Below, in pieces: positions 6,941 to 15,533 of a DNA stretch of 33,894 nucleotides. The position numbers were made by a program, and so were the translations under genes. Position 1 is the stretch's first letter, and each line of letters begins with the position of its first letter. This stretch comes from Myxococcaceae bacterium (GTDB lineage Bacteria; Myxococcota; Myxococcia; Myxococcales; Myxococcaceae), in assembly GCA_019694595.1 (NCBI GenBank), contig JAIBBQ010000056.1, positions 1 through 33,894 of the forward strand, written 5' to 3'. The notes beneath the pieces are model-generated. The model saw nothing but the letters and a program-made list of their open reading frames with translations, was not told the origin of the DNA and did no database searches.

Positions 6941-8854
6941 TCACCGCTTGAGGAAGGCCGGCTCGAGCACGTCGAGTTCCCGCGCCACGTCCTTGCGTTC
7001 CGCCAGGGTGTTGGCCTTCGACAGCTTGAGCCGCGGGGACGAGAGCAGCACCTGCTTCGACGGGTCGCCCGCCGCCGAGTGCTCCAGGTCGTCGAGGCGG
7101 CGGCGCAGCACCGTCATCGCATACGGATCGGCCGCGGCCGTCTTGATCACCCGCGGGGGCTTGGGCGTGGGCTCGAGCGGCGCGGTGGCCGTCGGCGTCG
7201 CGGGGGCGGGCCTCGTCGGCGCCGGGACCGCCACCGGCGGCTGGGCCACCGGGGCCGGAGTGGCCGTCGCGGTGACGCGAGGCTCCGGCTCCTTGGGAGA
7301 CGGCAACGACGGCCGGGGCAGCTCGGGTGGCGGAACCGACGCCCTCGGCTTGCCGGTGGGCTTGGCCCCCAGGAGCCAGCCCACCCCGAGCCCGCCGCCG
7401 AGCAGCGCAGCCAGCGCGACCCACTGCCACCACCGCGACGGCGCGGCGTCGAGCGTCTCGCCGGGCAGGCGCGTGGTGGGGTAACCGTCGTTGCCCGAGG
7501 TCGGCTCCACCTCGTCGGTGTCGCCCGGGATCGGCCCACGGCGACGCGGGTCGCGGCCACCGGTCGGCGTCCCCTCCGCGGGGTCCGAGTCCATCGTCTC
7601 GTCCCGGCTGTCGCCGGGCATGTGCACGAGCTCGGTGGCGTTGGGCGGCGGCCCGGGGTTCGGCACCGGTCCCGCCTTCGCCGAGAGCCCTTCCCGCGGC
7701 GTCGGCTGCGACGCCGCCAGGCCCAGTGCGGGCTCGGCCGGCGTGAGGTCGTGCGGGGTGATGAAGTCGGGCGAGGCGCTCTGGGTGGGCAGCGGGCCCG
7801 TGCGCTTGAGGACCGCGGCGCGCGTCTGGGTGTTGGCCTCGGCGAGCAACGCGTCGAGCCGCTTGAGCTCGAAGCGCACGTCTTCGGCGCTGCGCGGCCG
7901 GTCCTCGGGCTTCTTGGCCATCAGCCAGAGCACGAAGGCGTCGACCTCGCCCGGCACGGTCCGCTCCACCGTCGACGGCGTGGGGCACGGCGCGGAGACG
8001 TGCTGCACCATCACGTCCATCGGCGTGTTGCCCAGGAACGGGAGCCGGCCGGTGAGCATCTGGAAGGCGATGACTCCCAGCGCGTAGAGGTCGGTCTGGA
8101 CGCTGACGTCGAGCGCGCGGGCCTGCTCCGGGGCCATGTAGTCGGGCGTGCCGGCGATCTGATGCACCGACGTCTGGCTGACGCGCCCGCCGACCGCGCC
8201 CATCTTGGCCAGGCCGAAGTCGAGCAGCTTCACGTAGCGGCTGCCGCCGGCCTGCTCGCAGAGGAAGATGTTGCTCGGCTTCAGGTCGCGGTGAATCACG
8301 CCCGCCTGGTGCGCGGCGTGGAGCGGCACGCAGATCTCGCCGAGGAGCTCGAGCACCTCGTGCGCGGGCATGGGGCTCTTGCGCCGCATGAAGAGGTCGA
8401 GCGGCTCACCGTCGAGGTACTCCATGACGATGTAGTGGCGCCCGTCGGGGAGCACGCCGACGTTGAAGATGTCGATGATGTTGCGGTGGCCGATGGAGTT
8501 CACCGCCTCGGCCTCGGCGAACAGGCGCTTCACCTGTCCCTGGTCGGTGGCGAACTCCGGCCGCAGGACCTTGATGGCGACCCGCTTCTTGATGACCGGC
8601 TGCACGCCCCGGTACACCACGCCCATGCCGCCTTCGCCGATCAGCTCCAGCACCTCGTAGTCGCCCAGGCGGGTGCCGAGCAGCTGCGTCATCGAGGCGC
8701 GCGACATGGGGCTGCCGCTGCCATACGCAAGGGTGCGTGGCGCGTCGGCGCCGTCGATGAAGAAGGTGGACCCGTCGTCGGGACAGCTGGTGGCCCCGTC
8801 GGGCACCGGCTTCCCGCACACGCCACACCTCGGTCTCAGGGAAAGAGACGTCAC
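6941..8854 (-). CDS. Transmembrane Hanks-type Ser/Thr protein kinase with N-terminal zinc-ribbon-like motif
   Basis: A 637-residue protein. I choose the GTG at 8854, which keeps a short cysteine motif at residues 10-28 (CxxC, then a third Cys before PDDGS) typical of the N terminus of myxobacterial kinases; the frame continues upstream into the divergent gene and is not coding there. The kinase domain spans about 66-330: G-loop GEGGMGVVY (73-81), catalytic Lys95, HRDLKPSN with Asp190, DFG Asp212, and GTPDYMAPEQ. A Pro/Thr-rich linker leads to a membrane helix (about 474-497, WVALAALLGGGLGVGWLL) and a Pro-rich outer segment ending in a coiled-coil-like tail. All catalytic residues are present, so it should be active. 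Its substrate is unknown; the divergent DUF1569 gene is 112 bases away. Confidence 0.92.
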   Translation of the reverse strand: MTSLSLRPRCGVCGKPVPDGATSCPDDGSTFFIDGADAPRTLAYGSGSPMSRASMTQLLGTRLGDYEVLELIGEGGMGVVYRGVQPVIKKRVAIKVLRPEFATDQGQVKRLFAEAEAVNSIGHRNIIDIFNVGVLPDGRHYIVMEYLDGEPLDLFMRRKSPMPAHEVLELLGEICVPLHAAHQAGVIHRDLKPSNIFLCEQAGGSRYVKLLDFGLAKMGAVGGRVSQTSVHQIAGTPDYMAPEQARALDVSVQTDLYALGVIAFQMLTGRLPFLGNTPMDVMVQHVSAPCPTPSTVERTVPGEVDAFVLWLMAKKPEDRPRSAEDVRFELKRLDALLAEANTQTRAAVLKRTGPLPTQSASPDFITPHDLTPAEPALGLAASQPTPREGLSAKAGPVPNPGPPPNATELVHMPGDSRDETMDSDPAEGTPTGGRDPRRRGPIPGDTDEVEPTSGNDGYPTTRLPGETLDAAPSRWWQWVALAALLGGGLGVGWLLGAKPTGKPRASVPPPELPRPSLPSPKEPEPRVTATATPAPVAQPPVAVPAPTRPAPATPTATAPLEPTPKPPRVIKTAAADPYAMTVLRRRLDDLEHSAAGDPSKQVLLSSPRLKLSKANTLAERKDVARELDVLEPAFLKR

Positions 8855-8953
8855 TCCGGGGCGCGAGTGTAGCCCCAAGCCACCGGGCTTTCTCCTGCGC
8901 GGTGCTGCGGAACGACGGCCTTCACCGTTGCAAGCGCAAACGCCGATCCATGG

Positions 8954-8959
8954 CAGAGT
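8954..8959 (+). promoter_or_regulatory. Candidate -10 element 7 bases before a start codon
   Basis: CAGAGT is followed by 7 bases and then the ATG at 8967. The spacing equals that at 33017-33022 and 32976-32981, and no ribosome-binding site is visible, which suggests leaderless initiation. A TTGCAA at 8928-8933 is a possible but distant -35 element. Confidence 0.3.
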
Positions 8960-8966
8960 CCGGCCG

Positions 8967-9410
8967 ATGGACCGATTGCCACCCTTGCGCTCGCTGAAGG
9001 ACGTGAAGACCTTTCTGGGTGGGCTTGTGCCTACTGCCCCCCACACCGGGTGGCCCTTGCCCGAGGTGCTCACGCACTGCGCCCAAAGCATCGAGTACTC
9101 GGTGCGCGGCTACCCGGTGCTGCGCTCGGGGCTGTTCCGGGCGACCATCGGCCCGCTGGTGAAGCGGCGCTTCCTGGCGAAGGGGGCGATGTCGCACGAC
9201 CTGACCGCGCCCATCGCCGGCGCGCCCGCGCTGGAGCCGGCGCCGCCCTTCCCCGAGGCGGTGGCCCGCCTGCGCCAGGCCATCGAGACCTTCGAGGCGC
9301 ACCCGGGCCCCTTCGCACCGCACCTCGCCTACGGCCCTTGCACGAAGGACGAGTACGACGTGCTCCACGCGCTCCACGTGGCGGACCACCTGCGGGTCTT
9401 CGGGGCTTGA
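8967..9410 (+). CDS. DUF1569 (DinB-superfamily) protein
   Basis: A 147-residue soluble protein. It matches the DUF1569 pattern: a conserved His in the first helix (EVLTHCAQSIEYSVRGYPV), SGLFRATIGPLVKRRF, the MSHDLTAPIAGAP segment, and a C-terminal helix pair ending in LHVADHLRVFG. DinB-type four-helix bundles usually bind a metal through three histidines and include thiol transferases and enzymes of unknown reaction; His residues are at the expected places, but the substrate cannot be inferred. The ATG at 8967 begins 112 bases from the divergent kinase start. No paralogue or partner gene lies in the window. Confidence 0.85.
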   Translation: MDRLPPLRSLKDVKTFLGGLVPTAPHTGWPLPEVLTHCAQSIEYSVRGYPVLRSGLFRATIGPLVKRRFLAKGAMSHDLTAPIAGAPALEPAPPFPEAVARLRQAIETFEAHPGPFAPHLAYGPCTKDEYDVLHALHVADHLRVFGA

Positions 9411-9432
9411 CCGCCACCACCTGCCCCGTGGG

Positions 9433-9438
9433 TAGAGT
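9433..9438 (+). promoter_or_regulatory. Candidate -10 element of first six-Cys lipoprotein gene
   Basis: TAGAGT lies 42 bases upstream of the ATG at 9481 inside a leader that is copied almost unchanged before the next gene (TAGAGT at 10872-10877, 43 bases before its ATG). Conservation between the two leaders supports a functional element. Confidence 0.45.
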
Positions 9439-9480
9439 CGGGTGCGGCGGCGGGCCGGGTGGTCGGTGAGGGTGGACTCG

Positions 9481-10764
9481 ATGCGCTGGCTCCTCGTGGC
9501 GGTGTTCGTGGCCGGCTGTCCTTCTGCCTTCAAGCCGGGGCCGTGCGACGGCAGCGGCGGAATGTCGACGGGCGGGAGCGGCACCGGATCCTTTCAGGAC
9601 AGCGCGGCGCTGACCGGCGTTCGCCAGTCGGTGCATCTGGAGAGCCCCGTGAGCGGGTGCCTCGCCTCGAGCGAGCTCTCGGTCACCGCGAAGGTCTACG
9701 ACCAGGACAACGTCGAGGTGCCGGCCACGGTGGAGCACGTGGTGCTGGAAAGTTTCATCGCCAGCGCCGACGTCGTCTTCACGCCGGTGAACCCGGGGAA
9801 CCACCACCTCACCGCGCGCTTCGAGCCCAACCTCGGCATCCAGCAGGCCGACGTGGTGGTGGTGGCCGATCGCCGCGGAGACAAGGGCACGGCGGTGCAG
9901 GTGCCTTCGGGCACGACGTGTGACGCGGTGACCTTGTTGCCGTCGACCGCGGTGCTCTGCCTGCGCACGTCCCGTTCCCTGCTCGAGGTCTACCGCGCGG
10001 GAGCGCTGGTCCAGAGCATCACCGGGGTCTCGGCGTACGCCACCCGGGGCGACGTGGTGTGGACCGGCGGCGTCACGCTGGTGCGCGGCGAGGACCGCGG
10101 CGCCGGGATGCTGGCGAGGAGCGGCGCGATCGGCGGCGCGTCCGGCGCGCAGCTCAAGATCCTTCCGGGCGGCGACGTGCTGGAGATCACCCCCGGCCAC
10201 ATCTACCGCTCGGGCTTCGATGGCGGCGCGGTGGTGCAGCCCTTCGTGCCGGTCGCGGTGAACTTCAGCGGACCGGTGGCGCTGTCGCCAGGTGGCCTGC
10301 GGGTGCTCGGCATCGGCGCCAGGGGCGCGTGCGTGGCGTCGGTGCCTGGCCAGGGCCCGGCAGAGTCCGGCTGCAGCGAGCAGACGGGCTCGTCGATCGG
10401 CGCGGATCACGGCGGCGTGTGGTCCGGGAACAACGGCAGCGGCCTCGTCACCTACTTCGCGGCGCTGGACACGCTTCCGCTCGACGGCGGGCAGGTCACG
10501 TCGTCGCAGCTGACGCTCCCCAACAACTGGATCGTCCAGAGCTCGACCTTCGCTCCCGCGGTCGAAACCTCGGTGCCCGGCTTCGGTCCAGCGGGCCCCG
10601 CGGGCGACTCGATGGCGGTCGGCTCGGGCCTGCCACGCGCGAGCGGAGGAACGCTCATCCTCGAGGAGTTCGCGCCCAAGGCCGGCACCGCCCGGGGCGA
10701 CGACGTGCAGGTGCTGGTGACGGCACCCGACGGCACGATGCGCGTGGTCCAGCGAGGCCCGTGA
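9481..10764 (+). CDS. Six-cysteine tandem-family lipoprotein, member 1
   Basis: A 427-residue lipoprotein starting at the ATG at 9481 (MRWLL), which is directly followed by a signal peptide with lipobox VAGC (Cys13). A Gly/Ser linker leads to an Ig-like N-terminal domain (about 40-135, ending FTPVNPGNHHLTARFEPNLG) and then a propeller-like second half with SGAQLKILPGGDVLEIT, GGVWSGNN and a C-terminal TAPDGTMRVV. Cysteines at 22, 60, 147, 160, 284 and 298 recur at equivalent places in the next three gene products. I do not recognise the family. Member 2 is the closest relative, with long identical blocks. Probably an exported scaffold or sensor anchored in the envelope. Confidence 0.85.
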   Translation: MRWLLVAVFVAGCPSAFKPGPCDGSGGMSTGGSGTGSFQDSAALTGVRQSVHLESPVSGCLASSELSVTAKVYDQDNVEVPATVEHVVLESFIASADVVFTPVNPGNHHLTARFEPNLGIQQADVVVVADRRGDKGTAVQVPSGTTCDAVTLLPSTAVLCLRTSRSLLEVYRAGALVQSITGVSAYATRGDVVWTGGVTLVRGEDRGAGMLARSGAIGGASGAQLKILPGGDVLEITPGHIYRSGFDGGAVVQPFVPVAVNFSGPVALSPGGLRVLGIGARGACVASVPGQGPAESGCSEQTGSSIGADHGGVWSGNNGSGLVTYFAALDTLPLDGGQVTSSQLTLPNNWIVQSSTFAPAVETSVPGFGPAGPAGDSMAVGSGLPRASGGTLILEEFAPKAGTARGDDVQVLVTAPDGTMRVVQRGP

Positions 10765-10871
10765 TGCCCCGATGGCTGCGTTCCGAACCGGCTCCGGCCG
10801 GCACCACGCGCTGCGCAGGGCGCCCCCTCCGCGGGTCGTCAGGGCTTGAGCGCCATCTCCTGCCTCGTGAG

Positions 10872-10877
10872 TAGAGT
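10872..10877 (+). promoter_or_regulatory. Candidate -10 element of second six-Cys lipoprotein gene
   Basis: TAGAGT in the duplicated leader, 43 bases before the ATG at 10921. The surrounding 60 bases (10861-10920) align with 9422-9480, including CCGGGCCGGGT-like and GTCGGCGAAGG-like stretches. Confidence 0.45.
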
Positions 10878-10920
10878 GCCCGGGCCGGACCGGGCCGGGT
10901 CGTCGGCGAAGGCGGGAGCG

Positions 10921-12201
10921 ATGCGCTGGTCGGTGGTCGCCTGCATGCTCATGGCCTGCTCCACGCCGGGCGAGCCGTGCTCCGGCACCGGAGGCTCCAG
11001 CGGTGGAGGTCCCATCACCGGCCAGGCACGACTGGCGCTCACCGGGGTGGGCCAGACGCTGAGCTTCGAGGTGCCGCTCTCCGAGTGCCTGGCGCCGAGG
11101 GACGTCAGCGCGACCGCGACGGTGTTCGACCCGGACAACGGAGAGGTCGCAGTCACCGTGGACCACGTCGGGGCCTCGGGCCTGCTCGCCGGCGCCGACG
11201 TTCACTTCACCCCCGTGGTCCCGGGCGCCCACCACGTGCTGGTGCGCTTCGAGCCCAACCTCGGCATCGCGCAGGGCGACGTGGAGGTGGTGGCAGACCG
11301 CAGCAGCGCGCCAGGCGTCGCGGTCCAGGTGCCGGTCGGCACCATCTGCGATGCGGTGACGCTGCTCCCCTCACGCGCGGTGCTGTGCCTGCACACGGCC
11401 CTCGCCCAGCTCGACGTCTTCCGCGGCGGCGCGGCGGTGGACCGCATCTCCGGGGTCTCGACCTTCGTCACCCAGGGCGACGTGGTGTGGACCGACGGCA
11501 GCGCCCTGTCGCGGTGGGAAGACCGGGGCACGGGGCCACTGGTGGCCTCGGGCTCGGCCGCGGCCGTCTCGGGCGCACAGCTCAAGCTGTTGCCGGGCGG
11601 CGACGTGCTGGAGATCACCTCGAGCCTCATCACCCGCACGGGCTTCGATGGCGGCGCGCTCTGGGAGCCCTTCCCACCCGTGGTGGCGACCCTCGAGCCC
11701 CCGGTCGCGCTCTCTCCCGAAGGCGGCCGCGTCCTCAGCGTGGGCGTCAAAGGCGCCTGCGTGGCGTCCGTGCCGGGACCTGCGCGGCCGCAGTTCGGCT
11801 GCGACCACGCGCGGGGCACCACGGTGGCGTCCATCAACTCGGACCGGGGCGGCGTCTGGGCCGGGAGCCTCAACCTCGACGGCATCCTCTATTACTACCC
11901 GGCGACCGACGCGCTCCCGCTCGACGGCGGGCCGGTGCCGTCGCTGCGGTTCACGCTGCCTCCGAGGTGGACCGAGCTCGACGGCGCGGCGTCCTTCGCC
12001 GAGTCGACGGTGCCGACCCTCGGTCCACTGGGCACGGGCATCGATGCGCAGGTGGTCGCCTCGGCGCTGCCACGCCCCCGGGGCAGCGCAGTGGTGCTCG
12101 AGTCGTTCGCCCCGACGGGCGGCTCCGCGCGTGGCGACGAGCGCCAGGTGCTGGTGACGGCGCCCGACGGCACGATGCGCCTGGTCGAGCGAGGCCCGTG
12201 A
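10921..12201 (+). CDS. Six-cysteine tandem-family lipoprotein, member 2
   Basis: A 426-residue lipoprotein; ATG at 10921 (MRWSV) followed by a lipobox LMAC (Cys13). It is a close paralogue of the preceding gene: both share FEPNLGI, CDAVTLLPS.AVLCL, GDVVWT, SGAQLK.LPGGDVLEIT, GACVASVPG and VLVTAPDGTMR, in the same order and spacing. Conserved cysteines are at 20, 56, 143, 156, 280 and 294. The 156 bases separating it from member 1 contain a copy of the first gene's leader, so the duplication included the promoter. Its stop overlaps the next start as TGATG, implying translational coupling with members 3 and 4. Function unknown. Confidence 0.85.
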   Translation: MRWSVVACMLMACSTPGEPCSGTGGSSGGGPITGQARLALTGVGQTLSFEVPLSECLAPRDVSATATVFDPDNGEVAVTVDHVGASGLLAGADVHFTPVVPGAHHVLVRFEPNLGIAQGDVEVVADRSSAPGVAVQVPVGTICDAVTLLPSRAVLCLHTALAQLDVFRGGAAVDRISGVSTFVTQGDVVWTDGSALSRWEDRGTGPLVASGSAAAVSGAQLKLLPGGDVLEITSSLITRTGFDGGALWEPFPPVVATLEPPVALSPEGGRVLSVGVKGACVASVPGPARPQFGCDHARGTTVASINSDRGGVWAGSLNLDGILYYYPATDALPLDGGPVPSLRFTLPPRWTELDGAASFAESTVPTLGPLGTGIDAQVVASALPRPRGSAVVLESFAPTGGSARGDERQVLVTAPDGTMRLVERGP

Positions 12202-13469
12202 TGCGCTCACCGCTCCTGGCCCTCGCGCTCACGCTCGTCTCGGCCTGCGGCCCGGCGGCGCCCGCCACCTGCAAGATTTCGCTCGCCCGTCCCACCGGGC
12301 GGCGCTTCGACGACGGCACGGTGGGCGTGCAGGGCCAGAGCCGCGACGTGGTCTTCACCTTCCAGGTCGCGACCTGCGCCACCGCGAACGACCTGTCGTT
12401 CCGCGTGCAGGTGACCGACCCGGCCAACCAGCCCGTCGAGGCCAGCGTGGCCCAGGCGACGGTGAAGAGCGGCGATGCCCGCGCCACCGTGCGCTTCCGG
12501 CCGTCGGTGGAAGGGCTGCACCACGTGACGCTGGGGGTGGAGCCCAACGTCGTCATCCTCCAGACGGAAGACCTCGCCGCCCGCGACCTGCGGCAGCGCG
12601 AAGGCGTGCCGCTGCCGCTGCCTCGGGGGACCGTCTGCTCGGCGTACGCGGTGCTGCCTTCGGACGGAGGAACGCTCTGTGCCGCGCCGGGGGGCGAGAC
12701 CACGCTGCACCGCGCGGACCGACCGCCGCTGCGCCTGAGCGAGGAAGAGGCCAACCTCTCCGTGGCCGGCGACGTCGCCTGGCTGCACGACCGCAGCGGG
12801 CTGTGGTCGCTGACCTTTCCGGCCGACGGTGGCGTGGAGAAGGACAGCGTGGGCCTCGCCTCGCAGCGCGACGGTGGGCTCCTTGGCCTGTCCTCGGGAG
12901 ACGTGGTGAACCTGAAGCAGACCTCCGTCGCCCGCTTCCGCGCCGGGGTGGGGCCGGTCGGCGAGGTCTTGCTCGGCCAGCGCCCGTTCGCCGCCGCCGT
13001 CTCCAGCGACGAGGCGACGCTGCTCACCGCCAGCCCTCAGCAGCTCTGCGTGATGGACGTGCCGCCCACCTTCCGCCCGCCGGTCTGCAAGAGCATCAGC
13101 ACCAGGGTGGTGGGCCAGAGCCCCGGCGGGCTCTATCTGCTCGGCGCGCTGGGCACGGTGCCCCAGCTCTCGCGGCTCACCGCCCGGCAGGCGCTCGACG
13201 CCGGCCCCACCGGCCCGGTGGTGGCGCTGGCGGTGGGGTGGTCGGCCGCGCCCCTGCCCGGCGGCACGGCCCAGGTCCCGGTGCTCTCCGGTCCGCTGGC
13301 GGCCGACGACTCCGGCCCACGCGGGGTGCTGGTGCCGAGGCTCGAAGGCGCGCTGCTCGCGCTGGAGGTGCACGCGGCGCCCGTCGGCACCACCGTGCTC
13401 GCCGACGAGCACTTCGTCTACCGCTTCTCGCCCGACGCCGGCGCGGTGGCGGTGCCGAGGGGCCCGTGA
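12201..13469 (+). CDS. Six-cysteine tandem-family lipoprotein, member 3
   Basis: A 422-residue lipoprotein whose ATG at 12201 overlaps the previous stop by one base (TGATG). Signal peptide with lipobox VSAC (Cys16). Overall identity with members 1 and 2 is low, but architecture is the same: an Ig-like domain (RVQVTDPANQPVEASV...VRFRPSVEGLHHVTLGVEPN), a Cys pair at 146/160 in GTVCSAYAVLPSDGGTLC, then a propeller-like half with LCVMDVP and a second pair at 283/296, plus cysteines 24 and 59. It lacks the Gly/Ser linker of members 1 and 2. Coupled to member 4 by a GTGA overlap. Function unknown. Confidence 0.82.
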   Translation: MRSPLLALALTLVSACGPAAPATCKISLARPTGRRFDDGTVGVQGQSRDVVFTFQVATCATANDLSFRVQVTDPANQPVEASVAQATVKSGDARATVRFRPSVEGLHHVTLGVEPNVVILQTEDLAARDLRQREGVPLPLPRGTVCSAYAVLPSDGGTLCAAPGGETTLHRADRPPLRLSEEEANLSVAGDVAWLHDRSGLWSLTFPADGGVEKDSVGLASQRDGGLLGLSSGDVVNLKQTSVARFRAGVGPVGEVLLGQRPFAAAVSSDEATLLTASPQQLCVMDVPPTFRPPVCKSISTRVVGQSPGGLYLLGALGTVPQLSRLTARQALDAGPTGPVVALAVGWSAAPLPGGTAQVPVLSGPLAADDSGPRGVLVPRLEGALLALEVHAAPVGTTVLADEHFVYRFSPDAGAVAVPRGP

Positions 13470-14749
13470 GCGTGCGCCTCGCACTGGCGCTCCTCGCGCT
13501 GGGCCTCGCGGCGTGTCCCGCCCCGGTGGACACCAGCCTGGTGCTCCGCTGCGTCGACGCCGGGCCGCCGCGGCCCGCCACCATCTCCCGCGCCGGCGAC
13601 GAGGTGGAGCTCGACGTCTCCATCGCCGCGCCGCAGCTGAGCTGCGACCAGCGGCTCGACGCGCTGCCGTCGGTGCGCGCCACGGTGGACGACCCCGACA
13701 ACCACCGGGTCGCCGTGGAGGCGAAGGCCCCCACCCTCTCGATGACGCCGGCCCCGGCGCTCACCGCCCGGCTGCGCTTCCGCACCGAGCTCCCGGGCAG
13801 CTACCACGTCACCGTCTTCTTCGAGCCGGTGGGCTCGGTACAGCTCGACGTCGCCGCGGCGCGCGTGCGCTCGGGCCTCGACGCGGGGGAGCCGCTCGCC
13901 GCGGTACACGGCGCGCGCTGTCGGGCAGCGACGCCGCTGCCCTTCTCGGCCGGAGTGCTGTGCGAGGAAGCGACCGGGGTGCGCGTCTTCTCCGACGCCG
14001 GGGAGCAGCGGCTCTCCGACCGGGAAGCGCTGGTGGTGGTGGAGGCGCAGCGGCTGTGGGTGCTGCGCGATGCGGGCGTCGACGTCTGGGGGGCCGGTGA
14101 CGCGGGCGAGCTCGCGCTGCGCCTGAGCAGCTTCACCTCGGCGCCGCCGGTGGTGGCGACCGCGGTGCGCGACGGCGGCATCGCGGTGGTGACCTTCACC
14201 CCGGAGACGGGCATCGCGCTGCTCGACCTGCTCGCCTTCGACGATGCGCACCTCGGGGTCGGCCTCTACACGTCGGCGCGCTCGGTGTTGCTGGCCGGGC
14301 ACCCGCCGGCGCTGGGCTTCTGGGCGACCATCGCCGACGACGTGGTGCTCTACGGCGATGGCCGCTCGCTCTGCACCGGGCCGCTCGATGCGGGAGCACC
14401 CGGCAGCTGTCCGACCATCACCCTCGTCGCGCCGGTGAGCGGCGAGCCCGGGGTGCTCTGGCTCCGGGAGCTCTTCGAGCCACGGCTGGGCTCGGCCCAC
14501 CTGCTCCAGGGCGTGCCGGTGGAGTCGGCGGGCCTGAGCCTCCCGCGTGGCTGGTCGGTGGAGCCGCGGCTCGGGCCGGGACAGGCGCCCGTCATCCGCC
14601 GCGAGGCCACGCGGCTGTTGCCGATGCTCCAGGGCGGCGCGCTCACCCTGGAGGCGTGGGAAGACGACGGTTTCGAGGTGCTGGGCGCGGACTCGGCGGA
14701 GGTGCGCGGCCTGCGGCCCGACGGCACCTGGGTGCGCATCGCGCGGTGA
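13466..14749 (+). CDS. Six-cysteine tandem-family lipoprotein, member 4
   Basis: A 427-residue lipoprotein. The GTG at 13466 overlaps the previous stop (GTGA) and opens a signal peptide with lipobox LAAC (Cys17); a second GTG two codons later is an alternative. It is the most diverged member, recognisable by the Ig-like segment (ATVDDPDNHRVAVE...LRFRTELPGSYHVTVFFEP) and by the six cysteines at 29, 60, 152, 166, 303 and 315, which keep the spacing of the other three. The second half has weak blade-like repeats (LWVLRDAGVDVWG, VVLYGDGRSLC). The next gene is convergent, 12 bases downstream, so the array ends here. Function unknown. Confidence 0.8.
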   Translation: MSVRLALALLALGLAACPAPVDTSLVLRCVDAGPPRPATISRAGDEVELDVSIAAPQLSCDQRLDALPSVRATVDDPDNHRVAVEAKAPTLSMTPAPALTARLRFRTELPGSYHVTVFFEPVGSVQLDVAAARVRSGLDAGEPLAAVHGARCRAATPLPFSAGVLCEEATGVRVFSDAGEQRLSDREALVVVEAQRLWVLRDAGVDVWGAGDAGELALRLSSFTSAPPVVATAVRDGGIAVVTFTPETGIALLDLLAFDDAHLGVGLYTSARSVLLAGHPPALGFWATIADDVVLYGDGRSLCTGPLDAGAPGSCPTITLVAPVSGEPGVLWLRELFEPRLGSAHLLQGVPVESAGLSLPRGWSVEPRLGPGQAPVIRREATRLLPMLQGGALTLEAWEDDGFEVLGADSAEVRGLRPDGTWVRIAR

Positions 14750-14761
14750 GGCGGGCGCGCT

Positions 14762-15451
14762 TCAGGTCTCCTGCGGCGGCATCGGCGGAATCTTGAGCAC
14801 CTTCTCCACCAGCGCGTGCACCGCGTAGATGGCGGGGGTAAGGGCGATGGCCACGGTGAGCTTCACCACGTAGCTCGCGAGCACCAGGGACACGAGGCGC
14901 CCGAGCTCGAGCGAGCCGCTCCACGCCAGGCTCTGGATGACGATGGTGTCGATGAGCTGGGACACCAGCGTGCTGCCGGTGGCGCGCAGCCAGAGGAAGC
15001 GGCCGTGGGTCTGCTTCTTGAGGAGGATGAAGACGCCGATGTCGATGAACTGCGCCAGCACGTAGGCCACGCAGGACGCGACGAGGATGTTGAGGCCCGA
15101 GCCGAAGACGCGGCCGAAGGCGTCGGGGGTGGCGCCGCCCCAGTCGGGCGCCAGGGTGAAGGGCGCGTAGGGCAGCTGCAGCACCAGCGCCACCACCGCG
15201 GTGGTGAAGACGGCGGCGGTGAAGCCCACCCACGTCACCAGCCGCGCGGCCTGCTTGCCGTAGAACTCGTTCAGCACGTCGGTGAGCAGGAAGGTGAGCG
15301 GGAACGGAATGATGCCCATCGAGAGCACGAAGGGCTTCCCCAGCACGGTGACCTCGACCAGCTTGCAGCCGATGAGGTCGCCCACCACGAGCGCGGCCAC
15401 GAAGATGCCGCAGAGGAAGAGGAACAGCCTGGACCGGGCGTCGAAGGTCAT
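14762..15451 (-). CDS. yhhQ: VUT-family integral membrane transporter, probable queuosine precursor transporter
   Basis: A 229-residue inner-membrane protein with about six hydrophobic helices. It fits the YhhQ/VUT family (queuosine precursor uptake, which in Escherichia coli salvages preQ0/preQ1 for tRNA modification): family marks include VVGDLIGCKLVEV near the N terminus, IIPFPLTFLLTDVLNEFYGKQAARLVTWVGF, and a late SQLIDTIVIQSLAW segment. Start ATG at 15451 (MTFDARSRL); the frame extends upstream through the divergent gene's 5' end, but the N-terminal helix of the family begins just after this Met. A TATGGT hexamer lies 12 bases before the ATG with no clear ribosome-binding site. No other queuosine gene is nearby, so the substrate is taken from the family alone. 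Confidence 0.88.
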   Translation of the reverse strand: MTFDARSRLFLFLCGIFVAALVVGDLIGCKLVEVTVLGKPFVLSMGIIPFPLTFLLTDVLNEFYGKQAARLVTWVGFTAAVFTTAVVALVLQLPYAPFTLAPDWGGATPDAFGRVFGSGLNILVASCVAYVLAQFIDIGVFILLKKQTHGRFLWLRATGSTLVSQLIDTIVIQSLAWSGSLELGRLVSLVLASYVVKLTVAIALTPAIYAVHALVEKVLKIPPMPPQET

Positions 15452-15533
15452 GGAAGGCGGCGGACCATAAAGGCGAGCACTGCGCGGTGCACGGCCGGCG
15501 TCGTTTTCCCCTAAGTTCCCCGGTCGGAAAGCC

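Noticed and set aside
5666-8872. A plus-strand open frame of over 1000 codons, and similar long frames opposite or beside real genes (for example 3915-6521, 15891-18293, 18177-20819)
   Set aside because: They run across or against genes with clear domains, consist mostly of Arg, Ala, Gly, His and Pro, and have no motifs. In DNA this GC-rich, stop codons are rare in the shadow frames.
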